Source: Methanomethylicus sp964513415
GTDB taxonomy: Archaea; Thermoproteota; Methanomethylicia; Methanomethylicales; Methanomethylicaceae
Assembly: GCA_964513415.1 (NCBI GenBank)
Contig: CAZEMX010000055.1
Coordinates: forward strand, 1 to 12,071
Length of the DNA: 12,071 nucleotides
Direction: 5' to 3'
Part shown: positions 1-7,045 of the stretch, piece by piece
How positions within the stretch are numbered: position 1 is the stretch's first letter
Layout: every line of letters starts with the position of its first letter
Position numbers and translations under genes: made by a program
Notes under the pieces: generated by a model
What the model saw: only the letters and a program-made list of their open reading frames with translations
Told to the model about the DNA's origin: nothing
The model's database searches: none

Positions 1-804
1 CGTCTCCCTCGCGCGCTGCGATCCGATGGCCCCCATGTATATGCCGACGAAGTTGGGGTGGGTCTCGGGGAAGACGCTCTTGCCGAGTAGGGAGGTGGCC
101 ACCGGCAGGTTCGCCTTCTTGGCAAACCGGATAAGCTCGCTCCTCAGTCCGAACCTGTCGATCTCTACGCCAGCGTAGATGACGGGCCTCTTGCTACCAT
201 TGAGTATCCCGATGACCTTTGAGGTGGCATCAGCGAGGTTCTTCTCGAAGTCGTCGCCCTTCTTGAGGTGGGTCCTCACAACCCTCCGGCGCTCGACCTC
301 CGTCTTCTGCATGTCCCGAGGCAGCTCGATGTAGCCCGGCCGCTTGAGCCGCATGACATCGTCGATCACGGTGTCTATCTGCTCGCATGCCTTGGTACCG
401 TCCACCAAGTTGACGGCGGCGCAGGTCATCTCGCTGAAGGCGCGTATCTGGGTGTCCCAGTGCTTCACCTCGTGGTGCAGGAGCTTGTCTGGGCTCCTCC
501 CGCTGATCTCGGGGGCGCCGGAGATGAAGAGGGTCGGGGATCGCTCGGCGTATGCCTGGGCGGTCGCGTTCAGCATGTTGAGAGCGCCGACCCCGTAAGT
601 AGCCACTGCCGCGCCAAGGCCCTTGGTCCTCGCATACGCGTCGGCGGCATACCCCGCGCTCGGCTCGTGGGTGGTGGTCACCATCCTGATGCCACTAGCT
701 TCGGCGTGGGCAAAGAAGGGAAGAATATAATCGCCAGGGATTCCAAAGATGTGGTCAACCTTGTAGTCGGCAAGGCGATCCAAGAGATACTCTGAGGCGT
801 TCAT
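1..804 (-). CDS. ThDP-dependent 2-oxo acid decarboxylase, PDC/IPDC family (partial, N-terminal 268 aa)
   Basis: The gene runs off the left edge; the ATG is at 804 and all 268 codons to position 1 are open. The N-terminus reads as the ThDP pyrimidine-binding domain of pyruvate/indolepyruvate decarboxylases: HIFGIPGDY near residues 18-26, a Glu in EPSAGYAADAYAR matching the catalytic ThDP glutamate, TYGVGALNMLN near 70, and an adjacent His-His pair (LLHHEVKHW) characteristic of the decarboxylating PDC-type branch. The later part begins the central domain. Such enzymes non-oxidatively decarboxylate 2-oxo acids to aldehydes; the substrate cannot be told without the C-terminal half. No clear Shine-Dalgarno precedes the ATG, so a short-leader or leaderless transcript is possible. 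Acetolactate-synthase-like function is the main alternative, but the HH pair argues against it. It lies divergent to ramA, and no functional link is evident. Confidence 0.85.
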   Translation of the reverse strand, partial: MNASEYLLDRLADYKVDHIFGIPGDYILPFFAHAEASGIRMVTTTHEPSAGYAADAYARTKGLGAAVATYGVGALNMLNATAQAYAERSPTLFISGAPEISGRSPDKLLHHEVKHWDTQIRAFSEMTCAAVNLVDGTKACEQIDTVIDDVMRLKRPGYIELPRDMQKTEVERRRVVRTHLKKGDDFEKNLADATSKVIGILNGSKRPVIYAGVEIDRFGLRSELIRFAKKANLPVATSLLGKSVFPETHPNFVGIYMGAIGSQRARET

Positions 805-848
805 TGGCAACACGTCCGTCGATTCGTGGTATAGGTATGCTTGCTCGG

Positions 849-858
849 TTTATTTTAG
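849..858 (-). promoter_or_regulatory. Putative TATA box of the ThDP decarboxylase gene
   Basis: On the minus strand this reads CTAAAATAAA in an otherwise GC-rich stretch. Transcription starting about 25 nt downstream would give a leader of roughly 20-25 nt before the ATG at 804, consistent with the lack of a Shine-Dalgarno sequence. Called by composition and position only. Confidence 0.45.
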
Positions 859-963
859 CGTTGGTATATGCAGGCCAAGCGGCGGGGGCGGGGCGGGCGA
901 CCGTGCACAATCGAGAGGGCGATTGGCGCAGCAGCAACGCGGCGAAACGTGTGCCCGACATGT

Positions 964-989
964 GTTAAAGCATGTGTAATTATGTTAAA
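964..989 (+). promoter_or_regulatory. Bipartite GTTAAA element upstream of ramA (copy A)
   Basis: GTTAAA at 964-969 and again at 984-989 are separated by 14 nt, a 20-bp period. The same arrangement recurs at 8160-8185 and 10915-10940, both in methyltransferase promoter regions. The first half-site is also flanked by direct repeats of CATGTGT (959-965 and 971-977) and by the inverted pair ACATG/CATGT. The second half-site overlaps the best AT-rich TATA candidate for ramA (TTAAAAGATA, 985-994), so a bound protein could block TBP. Relative to ramA the element is in the opposite orientation to the other two copies. Confidence 0.5.
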
Positions 990-1048
990 AGATATTCAAT
1001 ACGCTTATCAAGTAAATTCTGACCAAACTAATCTCAGGATTGAACAAC

Positions 1049-2683
1049 ATGGCGATTGCAATTGGTCTTGACATAGGCACGAGCGGCATACGCACTCAGG
1101 CGATAGAGCTTGAGACGAAGAAGGTGCTGTCTACGGCAATAACCCTGCGCCACCCACTCCCCGGCAGCAACGTGATCGACCACCTTGACTTCTGCCTCAA
1201 CAACGGGAGGGGGGCGGGCCACAACATTGTCGTGCGTGCCGTTGATTCGGTCATAAGGAGCCTTGACGTGGAGCTCGACCATGTCGAGAGGATCGCCGCC
1301 TGCGGCAACCCCATCCAGATGTCAATATTCCAGAACATAGAGATCCGCGACCTCGCATTCGGGGGGGAGAACACCCTCAAGCGCCTGGGTCTGACGAGGC
1401 CCGAGAGGAAGGCGGCAATCCTCGATGCCGGCAAGATCGGACTTGAGTCGGTCAAGCCGTCGACCCAAGTATGCATCCCGCCGGCTGTGGCGCATATGAT
1501 CGGCGCGGATGCGATAGCCATGATATTCAAGTCGGGCATGCTCGATAGGAGGGAGACTGCCCTTGTCACCGATTACGGGACGAATGCGGAGATAGGCCTG
1601 AAGGTCGGGGATGAGATATACACCGGCTCGGCGGCAGCAGGCCCCGCTATCGAGGGGCAGGAGATAGGCAAGGGAATGCTCGCCTCGCCCGGTGCGATAT
1701 CGGACATCAACGCGGTCGAAGGGGGGCTCCTCATCACGGTTCTCGACAACGCCATGATGGGGCAGCATGCATACACGCTGGATCAGAACACCTGGCGCAT
1801 CATAAGGAGGCGGGCAGATTATGTCGAGCCCAAGGGGCTGACCGGGACGGGCACGATAGCGCTGGTCTACACGGGTATGAGGGCGGGCTTCATAAAGCTG
1901 CCCAAAATCGCAACCGCCGACAGCAAGATACACCTATTCAATGGCGAGATAGACTTCAACGAGAAGGACCTCTGCGAGGTGGGCAAGGCATTCGGCGCGT
2001 TCAGGGCGGGGCACCTCACCCTTCTGAACCACGTTGGGCTGAAGATGAGCGACATCCATACGGCATACATGGCAGGGGCCGGCGGCACTTACGTCGACCC
2101 GATAAAGGCGCAGGGGGTAGGATTGGTCCCGCCCAATGTCAAGGACATATACCAGGTCGGGAACACCTCGCTCGCATTCGCATGTGACATTGCCAAGGAC
2201 CTCAGCGTCATCGACAGCGCCCAGGATATCGCGGACCGGCTCAAGGGGACGCACGTGCTCTTCCCTGTCGAGGAGGCGTTCAAGAATGCCTATATCTGCG
2301 AGCTCGGCTTCTGGGAGGGCATATCTATGGACGACTACAAGATGTTCCTCAACATGTACCAGCTGCCGGAATACCCTGAATGCACAGTAACGCCGAGTAT
2401 ACACAAGGTGGTCGCGAGGGACATACCCAACCTCGGAAGCAAGGGCCTCCACATAGTGAGTGACATTGGCACGACCATGACGGCGACCTTTGATAGGTGC
2501 ACAGGCTGCCGCTCGTGCGAGAAGGCCTGCATAGAGAAGGCGCTGAAGGTGGAGGAGAAGGGCGGTGGCTTCACGGCAACGATAAGGACGGAGTGCTGCG
2601 ACGGCGTTGCGTGCAAGAAGTGCGCTGCGGCGTGTCCAGATAAGGTGTACGACTACTCCAAGTTCGTCGTGGAGGGGTCTTAA
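1049..2683 (+). CDS. ramA: RamA-type corrinoid protein reductive activase (ASKHA domain plus two C-terminal [4Fe-4S] motifs)
   Basis: This 544-aa protein belongs to the family that, with ATP, reduces inactive Co(II) corrinoid to Co(I) on methylamine/betaine corrinoid proteins. The N-terminus carries the actin-like phosphate motif IGLDIGTSG (5-13) and a second one, TDYGTNAE (174-181). The C-terminus has two ferredoxin-like cysteine sets: C484-x2-C487-x2-C490-x3-C494, then C516/C517, C522, C525, C529. There is no N-terminal [2Fe-2S] domain, so it matches archaeal RamA rather than bacterial RACo in layout and length. I chose ATG 1049 over an in-frame TTG at 1040, because AGGA at 1036-1039 lies 9 nt before the ATG but touches the TTG. 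It is monocistronic and convergent with the chaperonin operon; its likely clients are MttC and perhaps the second corrinoid protein in the window. Confidence 0.93.
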   Translation: MAIAIGLDIGTSGIRTQAIELETKKVLSTAITLRHPLPGSNVIDHLDFCLNNGRGAGHNIVVRAVDSVIRSLDVELDHVERIAACGNPIQMSIFQNIEIRDLAFGGENTLKRLGLTRPERKAAILDAGKIGLESVKPSTQVCIPPAVAHMIGADAIAMIFKSGMLDRRETALVTDYGTNAEIGLKVGDEIYTGSAAAGPAIEGQEIGKGMLASPGAISDINAVEGGLLITVLDNAMMGQHAYTLDQNTWRIIRRRADYVEPKGLTGTGTIALVYTGMRAGFIKLPKIATADSKIHLFNGEIDFNEKDLCEVGKAFGAFRAGHLTLLNHVGLKMSDIHTAYMAGAGGTYVDPIKAQGVGLVPPNVKDIYQVGNTSLAFACDIAKDLSVIDSAQDIADRLKGTHVLFPVEEAFKNAYICELGFWEGISMDDYKMFLNMYQLPEYPECTVTPSIHKVVARDIPNLGSKGLHIVSDIGTTMTATFDRCTGCRSCEKACIEKALKVEEKGGGFTATIRTECCDGVACKKCAAACPDKVYDYSKFVVEGS

Positions 2684-2690
2684 GCCGCCC

Positions 2691-2706
2691 TTTCTTGTTT
2701 TTGTTC
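2691..2706 (+). terminator. T-rich transcription terminator of ramA
   Basis: The stretch TTTCTTGTTTTTGTTC begins 8 nt after the ramA stop codon, as expected for an archaeal T-tract terminator. No strong hairpin precedes it, and none is required in archaea. Confidence 0.55.
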
Positions 2707-2723
2707 ATGTTAGAATTTGCAGG

Positions 2724-2733
2724 TAAAAATGAA
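2724..2733 (-). terminator. Possible T-tract terminator of the five-gene operon
   Basis: On the minus strand, about 20 nt beyond the chaperonin TAG stop, the sequence reads TTCATTTTTA. It lies in the 69-bp gap between the convergent ramA and chaperonin genes. Weak but positionally sensible. Confidence 0.35.
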
Positions 2734-2752
2734 ACTGGATCGGCGGACTGCT

Positions 2753-4486
2753 CTAATAGCTTTCAGGCCGGCTCAGGCGCTCCGCTATCTGCCGGTCTAT
2801 TGTTTGGACCTCCTTGAGCGCCTCGTTCTCCTTGAATGCCGTCCGCAGCCGCTCCCCTTGGATGCGGTTCTGCTCCGCCTCAGTCTCCAGCTGGGCTGCC
2901 TGCACCGCTGCAGGGTTCGTCACCGCTATGACGTCGCTGATGCCTAGCACCATCGTTGCGACGTCCGAGGCGGCGTTTATCGAGTGGTGCTTTATAAGGA
3001 AGACGTCGACGGCCTTTGATGCATTCGTTCCAGAATCGATGCATAGGTCCTTGGAGCCTGCAAAGTGCCCTGCCCTGAGCCATGTCAGCGAGTCGATCGG
3101 GTTCTTACCTGAGTTTGATGCAAGCGCCTTCGGGATCTCTTCGAGGGCGTCCGCAAACGCCTCTATCGCGAGCTGCTCTTTACCGGCGAAGCTCTTCGAG
3201 TATGCGCGCAGGTCGGTCGACAGGTGCATCTCGCATGCGCCTCCTCCGTTGAGCGCCCGACCATCCTCGACGGCCTTTGCGACCGCATTCGCCGCGGACC
3301 TGTAGATCGCCTCAAGGGATTCAGCTATCTGCGGCGTCCCTCCCCTTAGAATGGCGGTGGCCACCTTTGATCGCCCGGCTCCTTCTATGAAGAGCATCTC
3401 ATCCCCAGATATCTTCCTGAACTCCACGAGCCTCGCCACCCCGAGGTCGTCCGAAGCCAGCGAGTCGACCTTGGTCACTATCCTGGCGCCAGTTACCTTC
3501 TCAAGCCTCAGCATATCTTCCTGAGAGACCAACTCCGTTGCAAGTATTCCTGCGTCTGCGAACTGCTTCATTATGGCCTTGCTAACGCGCTTTTGGCAGA
3601 AGAGGACCGCTGCCCCGGCGCGGAGGACATGTTTCACGACGCCCCTGTTGAAGTCCTGCTCTCCCTTGATTATCTCCCGTAGCTGGGACGGGGTATTGAC
3701 CTCGTACTCGCGCATGGTCTGGTCGTTGTTGTATGTAAGAGGGTCCAGCGTGGAGCCGATCAGCGCCACCTTTGCATCGGTCAGGCGTGCGGGCATCTTG
3801 GGGCTGGGCCTCTCTTTGTAGACGATGAGGGCGCTCAGGAGCCGGGACTCTGCCACGCTGCAGCCTGCCTTTTTTCTGACGACCAGCCAGTCATGGTCGA
3901 CCTTCACCTTGCCGCGGCTCTCCTCCGCAATTTCGCTGACGGATTCGACGGCAAGGCTGGCTATCAGTTCCAGCTCCTTACCCGATAGTCGTCCACCTAT
4001 TGCGGTACTGGCGATGCGTTGGAGCAACGCACGGTCATTCAGGGAGACGCGCATTCCGATCGACTCGAGCGTCTCGAGCGCGCGCTTCCTCGCCTTGTTG
4101 TAGCCGCCCATGATGGCCGTCGGATGTACCTTCATCTTGAGGAGGTGTTCGGCCTTCTTCAGCAACTCCCCGGCAAGGATTACGACGGTCTTTGTGCCAT
4201 CCCCAGCCAACTCGTGCTGCGTTCGCACAGCCTCAATGAGGAGCTTTGTTATGGGACTGGAGGTGACCATGTTGTTGATTATCGCCAGCCCATCGCTGGC
4301 AATAGTGACCTCCCCCTTCGGAGACACCAGCATCTTATGCATACCGCAGGGTCCGAACATCGTTTTTATCGAGTCGGAGACCTTGCCTATCGTGAGGATG
4401 TTTGCTCTACGGATGTCCCGGATCCGGCTATGCCCGCTCTTCAGTATCTGAAATGGGCTTGATTGTTGTCTCGACACCTGCTTCAT
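2753..4486 (-). CDS. Divergent thermosome (group II chaperonin, Cpn60/TCP-1) homologue
   Basis: At 577 aa this aligns along its whole length with thermosome subunits: equatorial segment with FGPCGM (44-49), ASDGLAII (63-70) and a GDGTKT nucleotide loop (95-100), LAGELLKKAEHLL (104-116), apical segment with the FCQKRVSKAIMKQF region (296-309), and C-terminal equatorial AVEDG (405-409) and NGGGACE (413-419). The ATP-site aspartates (D65, D96, D408) are retained, so hydrolysis is plausible, although the usual GDGTTT is changed to GDGTKT. The C-terminus lacks the flexible Gly/Met-rich tail; residues about 526-577 form a charged, probably helical extension instead. It is last in the operon, 3 nt after the corrinoid gene. 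GAGGG abuts ATG 4486, so an in-frame GTG at 4477 (9-nt spacing) is an alternative start. The genomic position argues for a dedicated rather than general folding role (inference). Confidence 0.9.
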   Translation of the reverse strand: MKQVSRQQSSPFQILKSGHSRIRDIRRANILTIGKVSDSIKTMFGPCGMHKMLVSPKGEVTIASDGLAIINNMVTSSPITKLLIEAVRTQHELAGDGTKTVVILAGELLKKAEHLLKMKVHPTAIMGGYNKARKRALETLESIGMRVSLNDRALLQRIASTAIGGRLSGKELELIASLAVESVSEIAEESRGKVKVDHDWLVVRKKAGCSVAESRLLSALIVYKERPSPKMPARLTDAKVALIGSTLDPLTYNNDQTMREYEVNTPSQLREIIKGEQDFNRGVVKHVLRAGAAVLFCQKRVSKAIMKQFADAGILATELVSQEDMLRLEKVTGARIVTKVDSLASDDLGVARLVEFRKISGDEMLFIEGAGRSKVATAILRGGTPQIAESLEAIYRSAANAVAKAVEDGRALNGGGACEMHLSTDLRAYSKSFAGKEQLAIEAFADALEEIPKALASNSGKNPIDSLTWLRAGHFAGSKDLCIDSGTNASKAVDVFLIKHHSINAASDVATMVLGISDVIAVTNPAAVQAAQLETEAEQNRIQGERLRTAFKENEALKEVQTIDRQIAERLSRPESY

Positions 4487-4489
4487 CCC

Positions 4490-5167
4490 TCAGTCCATTG
4501 TTTCGCTCTTTGCTGATGCGGCGAGCTTCGCTATCTTTTCAACGAAGTCGACTATGTTGTGCCCGCAGGCGTCCGCGCCGATCTCCTCTGCGAACGCCTG
4601 CGTTATTATGTCCGGCCTGCCGCCTATTATGACCCTGTACGCGTCCCTCCTCCCCTTCTGGCGCAGTATATCGACGACCTGCTTCTGGTATGCCATAGAC
4701 TGGAGCATCAGGGTCCCGACGGCGATGATGGCGGCATTCTGCTCCTCGGCCTTCCTGACGAACGCCTCCGGTTTGACATCCTCCCCGAGGTCGCAGACCT
4801 CGAATCCGCGGGAGGCGAGCATCGCCTTCGAGATCATCTTACCTATGCTATGCATGTCCCGGTAGGCGATGCCGATGACGACCCTTCCCGGCGGAGGGGG
4901 GCGGCTGCCCTCTGGCATGGATGACACAATCAGGTCACGGGCTTCCCGGGCGGCGTACTCCGCCGATGCGAGACTGGGTGCGGCGAGCCTCCCTTCGGAA
5001 TAGAAGCGCTCGACCTCGGCTATCCCGGCCATGAGTCCGAGCTCTATTGCCTCGATTGGGTCGACCTTTGCGGCGATCGCCTCGTTGGCGGCGCTCATGA
5101 TGGAGCCCCTGCTGCAGCCGATGATTGCATCGCGTAGCTTTTTGATCGGCGCCGGTTCCATCGCCAT
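4490..5167 (-). CDS. Atypical corrinoid (cobalamin-binding) protein, MtbC/MttC-like
   Basis: This 225-aa protein has the two-domain layout of methyltransferase corrinoid proteins: an N-terminal helical bundle (about 8-85) and a Rossmann-type B12 domain (about 95-220). The axial-ligand motif D104-x-H106-x-x-G109 is intact, and GG is present at 182-183. However, the usual S-x-L motif (S151-A-L153 in the MttC of this window) reads G151-T-L153, and the helix carrying the conserved Met near the beta face (AAKIM in MttC) reads AEYAA. It therefore probably binds a corrinoid, but with an altered nucleotide-tail pocket and cap. The start at 5167 is preferred because GAGGTG sits 8 nt upstream; the first ATG at 5173 leaves only 2 nt. 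It is 7 nt after the VWA gene and followed by the chaperonin, so it is translationally coupled to chaperone-like partners. It may be a second methyl carrier or a corrinoid storage/loading protein. Confidence 0.85.
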   Translation of the reverse strand: MAMEPAPIKKLRDAIIGCSRGSIMSAANEAIAAKVDPIEAIELGLMAGIAEVERFYSEGRLAAPSLASAEYAAREARDLIVSSMPEGSRPPPPGRVVIGIAYRDMHSIGKMISKAMLASRGFEVCDLGEDVKPEAFVRKAEEQNAAIIAVGTLMLQSMAYQKQVVDILRQKGRRDAYRVIIGGRPDIITQAFAEEIGADACGHNIVDFVEKIAKLAASAKSETMD

Positions 5168-5174
5168 GGCCATC

Positions 5175-6101
5175 TCACCTCAGGATCTCTAGGACTGCCC
5201 GCGGGAGCTCGATGAAGTTCTTGACGTACACGCGCTTCCCCTTGGATACTCTCGCCATAGCTATGCAGGTCTTGTCGTCCCCTCCGCCTATGCCCATCGG
5301 GACCTGGATCACGTGTAGCCGCGAGTAGTTCTTGGCCACCTCGATCGGATCCCCCCCTGTCGTCGCCCAGCCGTCGGTAGCGATGATCCCCATCTTCTCG
5401 TGCGCAACCTTCTTAGATAGCTGCTCCAGCCCCTGCTCGAGGGCGAGCTTGATGTTGGTGATCCCCTTTGATTGGATCTCGAGCATCCTGTCGAGGAGCT
5501 CTTCTATGGACATCTCCTTCTCGATCGGCTTGATGACATCGACCTCGTTGTTGAATGTGAGGATCGAATAGTTCTCGCCCCTCAGGCGGTAGGCGAGGAC
5601 CCCGATGGCCAGGGTGGCGATGAGGATCTTCTCCCTCTGCATGGAGTTGCTGACGTCGAGCATGAGGACTATCCCGCGCTGCTTAGGGCGTTTGTCGACC
5701 ATTATTATGTCCTCGTAGTCGGCGCACCGCTTTCCCATGACGTTGTCCATCGTGCACTCGATCTCCATCTCGTCGAGCCCAGGCCTGAAGGGCGCAAGCA
5801 CGCGCTCCGTCGACCTTATGCCGCGGGCCGATATGTGGCTGGCGAGCTGCATCAGGAGGCGTATCAGGACTTCCCGTGCAATGAGCCTCTGCGCCTCTGT
5901 CAGGTCCTTCTGGACGCCGTAGAGGAAGAGGGCGGCGGACCACTTCATGTTCGTGGCTTCCGTTGCCTTGATCACCTCCTCGAAGAGCGAAGGGTCCTGC
6001 AGAAGCTCCGCTAGGGTCTTTGGGTTCTCCTTCGCCATCATCCGCAAGAACTGAAAGTCGCCCCTGTTCAGCCCCTCCCTCGCCAGAGGGAGGCTCTTCA
6101 A
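5175..6101 (-). CDS. VWA (MIDAS) domain protein, CoxE/CobT-like partner of MoxR
   Basis: The 308-aa product has an N-terminal helical region (1-about 140) and a C-terminal von Willebrand A domain. A full MIDAS metal site is visible: D149-x-S151-x-S153, T215 and D243 (ATDGWAT). No signal peptide or membrane segment is seen, so it should be cytoplasmic. MoxR-VWA pairs (NorQ/NorD, CbbQ/CbbO, CoxD/CoxE, cobaltochelatase CobS/CobT) act as ATP-driven remodelling or metal/cofactor-insertion machines. The gene starts with TTG overlapping the moxR stop as TTGA; AGGAG lies about 13 nt upstream, so expression probably depends on translational coupling. A perfect 8-bp hairpin occupies codons 3-9. The next in-frame ATG (codon 21) lacks a Shine-Dalgarno sequence. 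The following corrinoid gene is immediately adjacent. Confidence 0.9.
   Translation of the reverse strand: MKSLPLAREGLNRGDFQFLRMMAKENPKTLAELLQDPSLFEEVIKATEATNMKWSAALFLYGVQKDLTEAQRLIAREVLIRLLMQLASHISARGIRSTERVLAPFRPGLDEMEIECTMDNVMGKRCADYEDIIMVDKRPKQRGIVLMLDVSNSMQREKILIATLAIGVLAYRLRGENYSILTFNNEVDVIKPIEKEMSIEELLDRMLEIQSKGITNIKLALEQGLEQLSKKVAHEKMGIIATDGWATTGGDPIEVAKNYSRLHVIQVPMGIGGGDDKTCIAMARVSKGKRVYVKNFIELPRAVLEILR
6074..6093 (-). repeat. Perfect 8-bp inverted repeat at the start of the VWA gene
   Basis: In the mRNA, CCUCCCUC, loop UGGC, GAGGGAGG form a hairpin beginning 5 nt after the TTG start codon of the VWA gene. The 3' arm is Shine-Dalgarno-like and is masked in the hairpin. It could slow initiation at the weak TTG and set the MoxR:VWA ratio; it may also be chance in GC-rich coding DNA. 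Confidence 0.5.
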
Positions 6102-7021
6102 AAATTTTCAGAGTGCTCCTTCGTGACCCGCGGTGCGGGGACTTTCTGGCCCAACTCATTGAGGACGGCATCGACTATCTTCGAGAGGACCTCGATGAGC
6201 TTCTCGTGCGAGCCTTCCCGCAGCTCCACCTTCGATGACAGGGCCATCACGACAGCCTCCTTGAGGAGGCGCACGGCATCTTCAGGCACCATATCGGCGA
6301 GTCTGCAGGGGGAGGCCTGCTGCATTATGGAGACGATGTCTATAGCGCCACGGACGGACGCGCCTCTCCTCATCTCTGCGTTCTGCCGCGTCGCCCGCCC
6401 AACATTCACCGCGATCTTGACTAGGAGCTCGTCGTCAGAGCGGGTCTCCTTCTTCACGATCGCCTCCTCCTCTGACTCGGACTGGTAGTCGAGGCGTATC
6501 CAAACGAAGCGATCCTTGAGTGCCTCGCTGAGCCGGCTCGTGCCGATGTACTCCTCCGGGTTTTGCGTGGCGATTATTGTGAAGCCCTCCTTTGCCTCGA
6601 CAAGGCCTATTCTGGGGACGACGATCCTGCGCTCGTCCATCGCGGGCAACAGGACATTCTGCGTCCCTTCGGGCATCCTGTTGAGCTCGTTTATGAATAG
6701 GAAGGCGCCGTCCTTCATGGCCTTGGTCAGCGGGCCCTCTATGAACGCCTCGGTGGAGTAGCCCTTCGCCATCACCTGCGGTGGGTCGAACCAGCCCACC
6801 ATCTTCTGCTCGGTGTACCGCTCGTCCCCGTCGACGCGGTAGATGCTCCTTCCGAAGTAGTTTGCCAGCGCCACGGCAATGACGGTCTTCCCTACCCCGA
6901 CGGGCCCTTCGATGAGCGTGTGCTTCTTCGCCTTGATGGCGTTGAGCGCCTGATGAAGCTCGTTTGTCCTGCCTATGATGCAGTACTCATTTTGGATGGC
7001 GGCAATCGCTTGTGAGGACAT
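6098..7021 (-). CDS. MoxR-family AAA+ ATPase
   Basis: This 307-aa protein has a MoxR core: Walker A GPVGVGKT (39-46), Walker B region LFINELNR (108-115), sensor 1 IATQNP (150-155), and a helical lid domain in the C-terminal third. In most MoxR proteins the Walker B reads DE; here the Asp is Asn (N111) while the catalytic Glu (E112) is kept, so Mg-ATP handling may be altered. The family forms hexamers that work with a VWA partner to insert metals or remodel enzymes. It starts at ATG 7021 with a GGGGGAT ribosome site, 24 nt after the CoM methyltransferase gene, and its stop overlaps the VWA start. Placement inside a corrinoid methyltransferase operon suggests a client in that pathway (inference). 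Confidence 0.93.
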   Translation of the reverse strand: MSSQAIAAIQNEYCIIGRTNELHQALNAIKAKKHTLIEGPVGVGKTVIAVALANYFGRSIYRVDGDERYTEQKMVGWFDPPQVMAKGYSTEAFIEGPLTKAMKDGAFLFINELNRMPEGTQNVLLPAMDERRIVVPRIGLVEAKEGFTIIATQNPEEYIGTSRLSEALKDRFVWIRLDYQSESEEEAIVKKETRSDDELLVKIAVNVGRATRQNAEMRRGASVRGAIDIVSIMQQASPCRLADMVPEDAVRLLKEAVVMALSSKVELREGSHEKLIEVLSKIVDAVLNELGQKVPAPRVTKEHSENF

Positions 7022-7045
7022 TACTTGATCCCCCTTCCCACCAGA

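Noticed and set aside
268..795. Long plus-strand open frame opposite the ThDP decarboxylase
   Set aside because: It is the antisense shadow of a clearly homologous minus-strand gene; its translation resembles no family and is typical of GC-rich reverse frames.
881..898. G-rich run (GCGGGGGCGGGGCGGGCG) as a G-quadruplex
   Set aside because: Only three runs of three or more G are present, so a standard three-tetrad quadruplex cannot form; its position upstream of the promoters shows no repeated pattern.
755..961. 68-codon minus-strand open frame across the ramA upstream region
   Set aside because: It overlaps the decarboxylase start and promoter, has no ribosome site, and its composition looks random.
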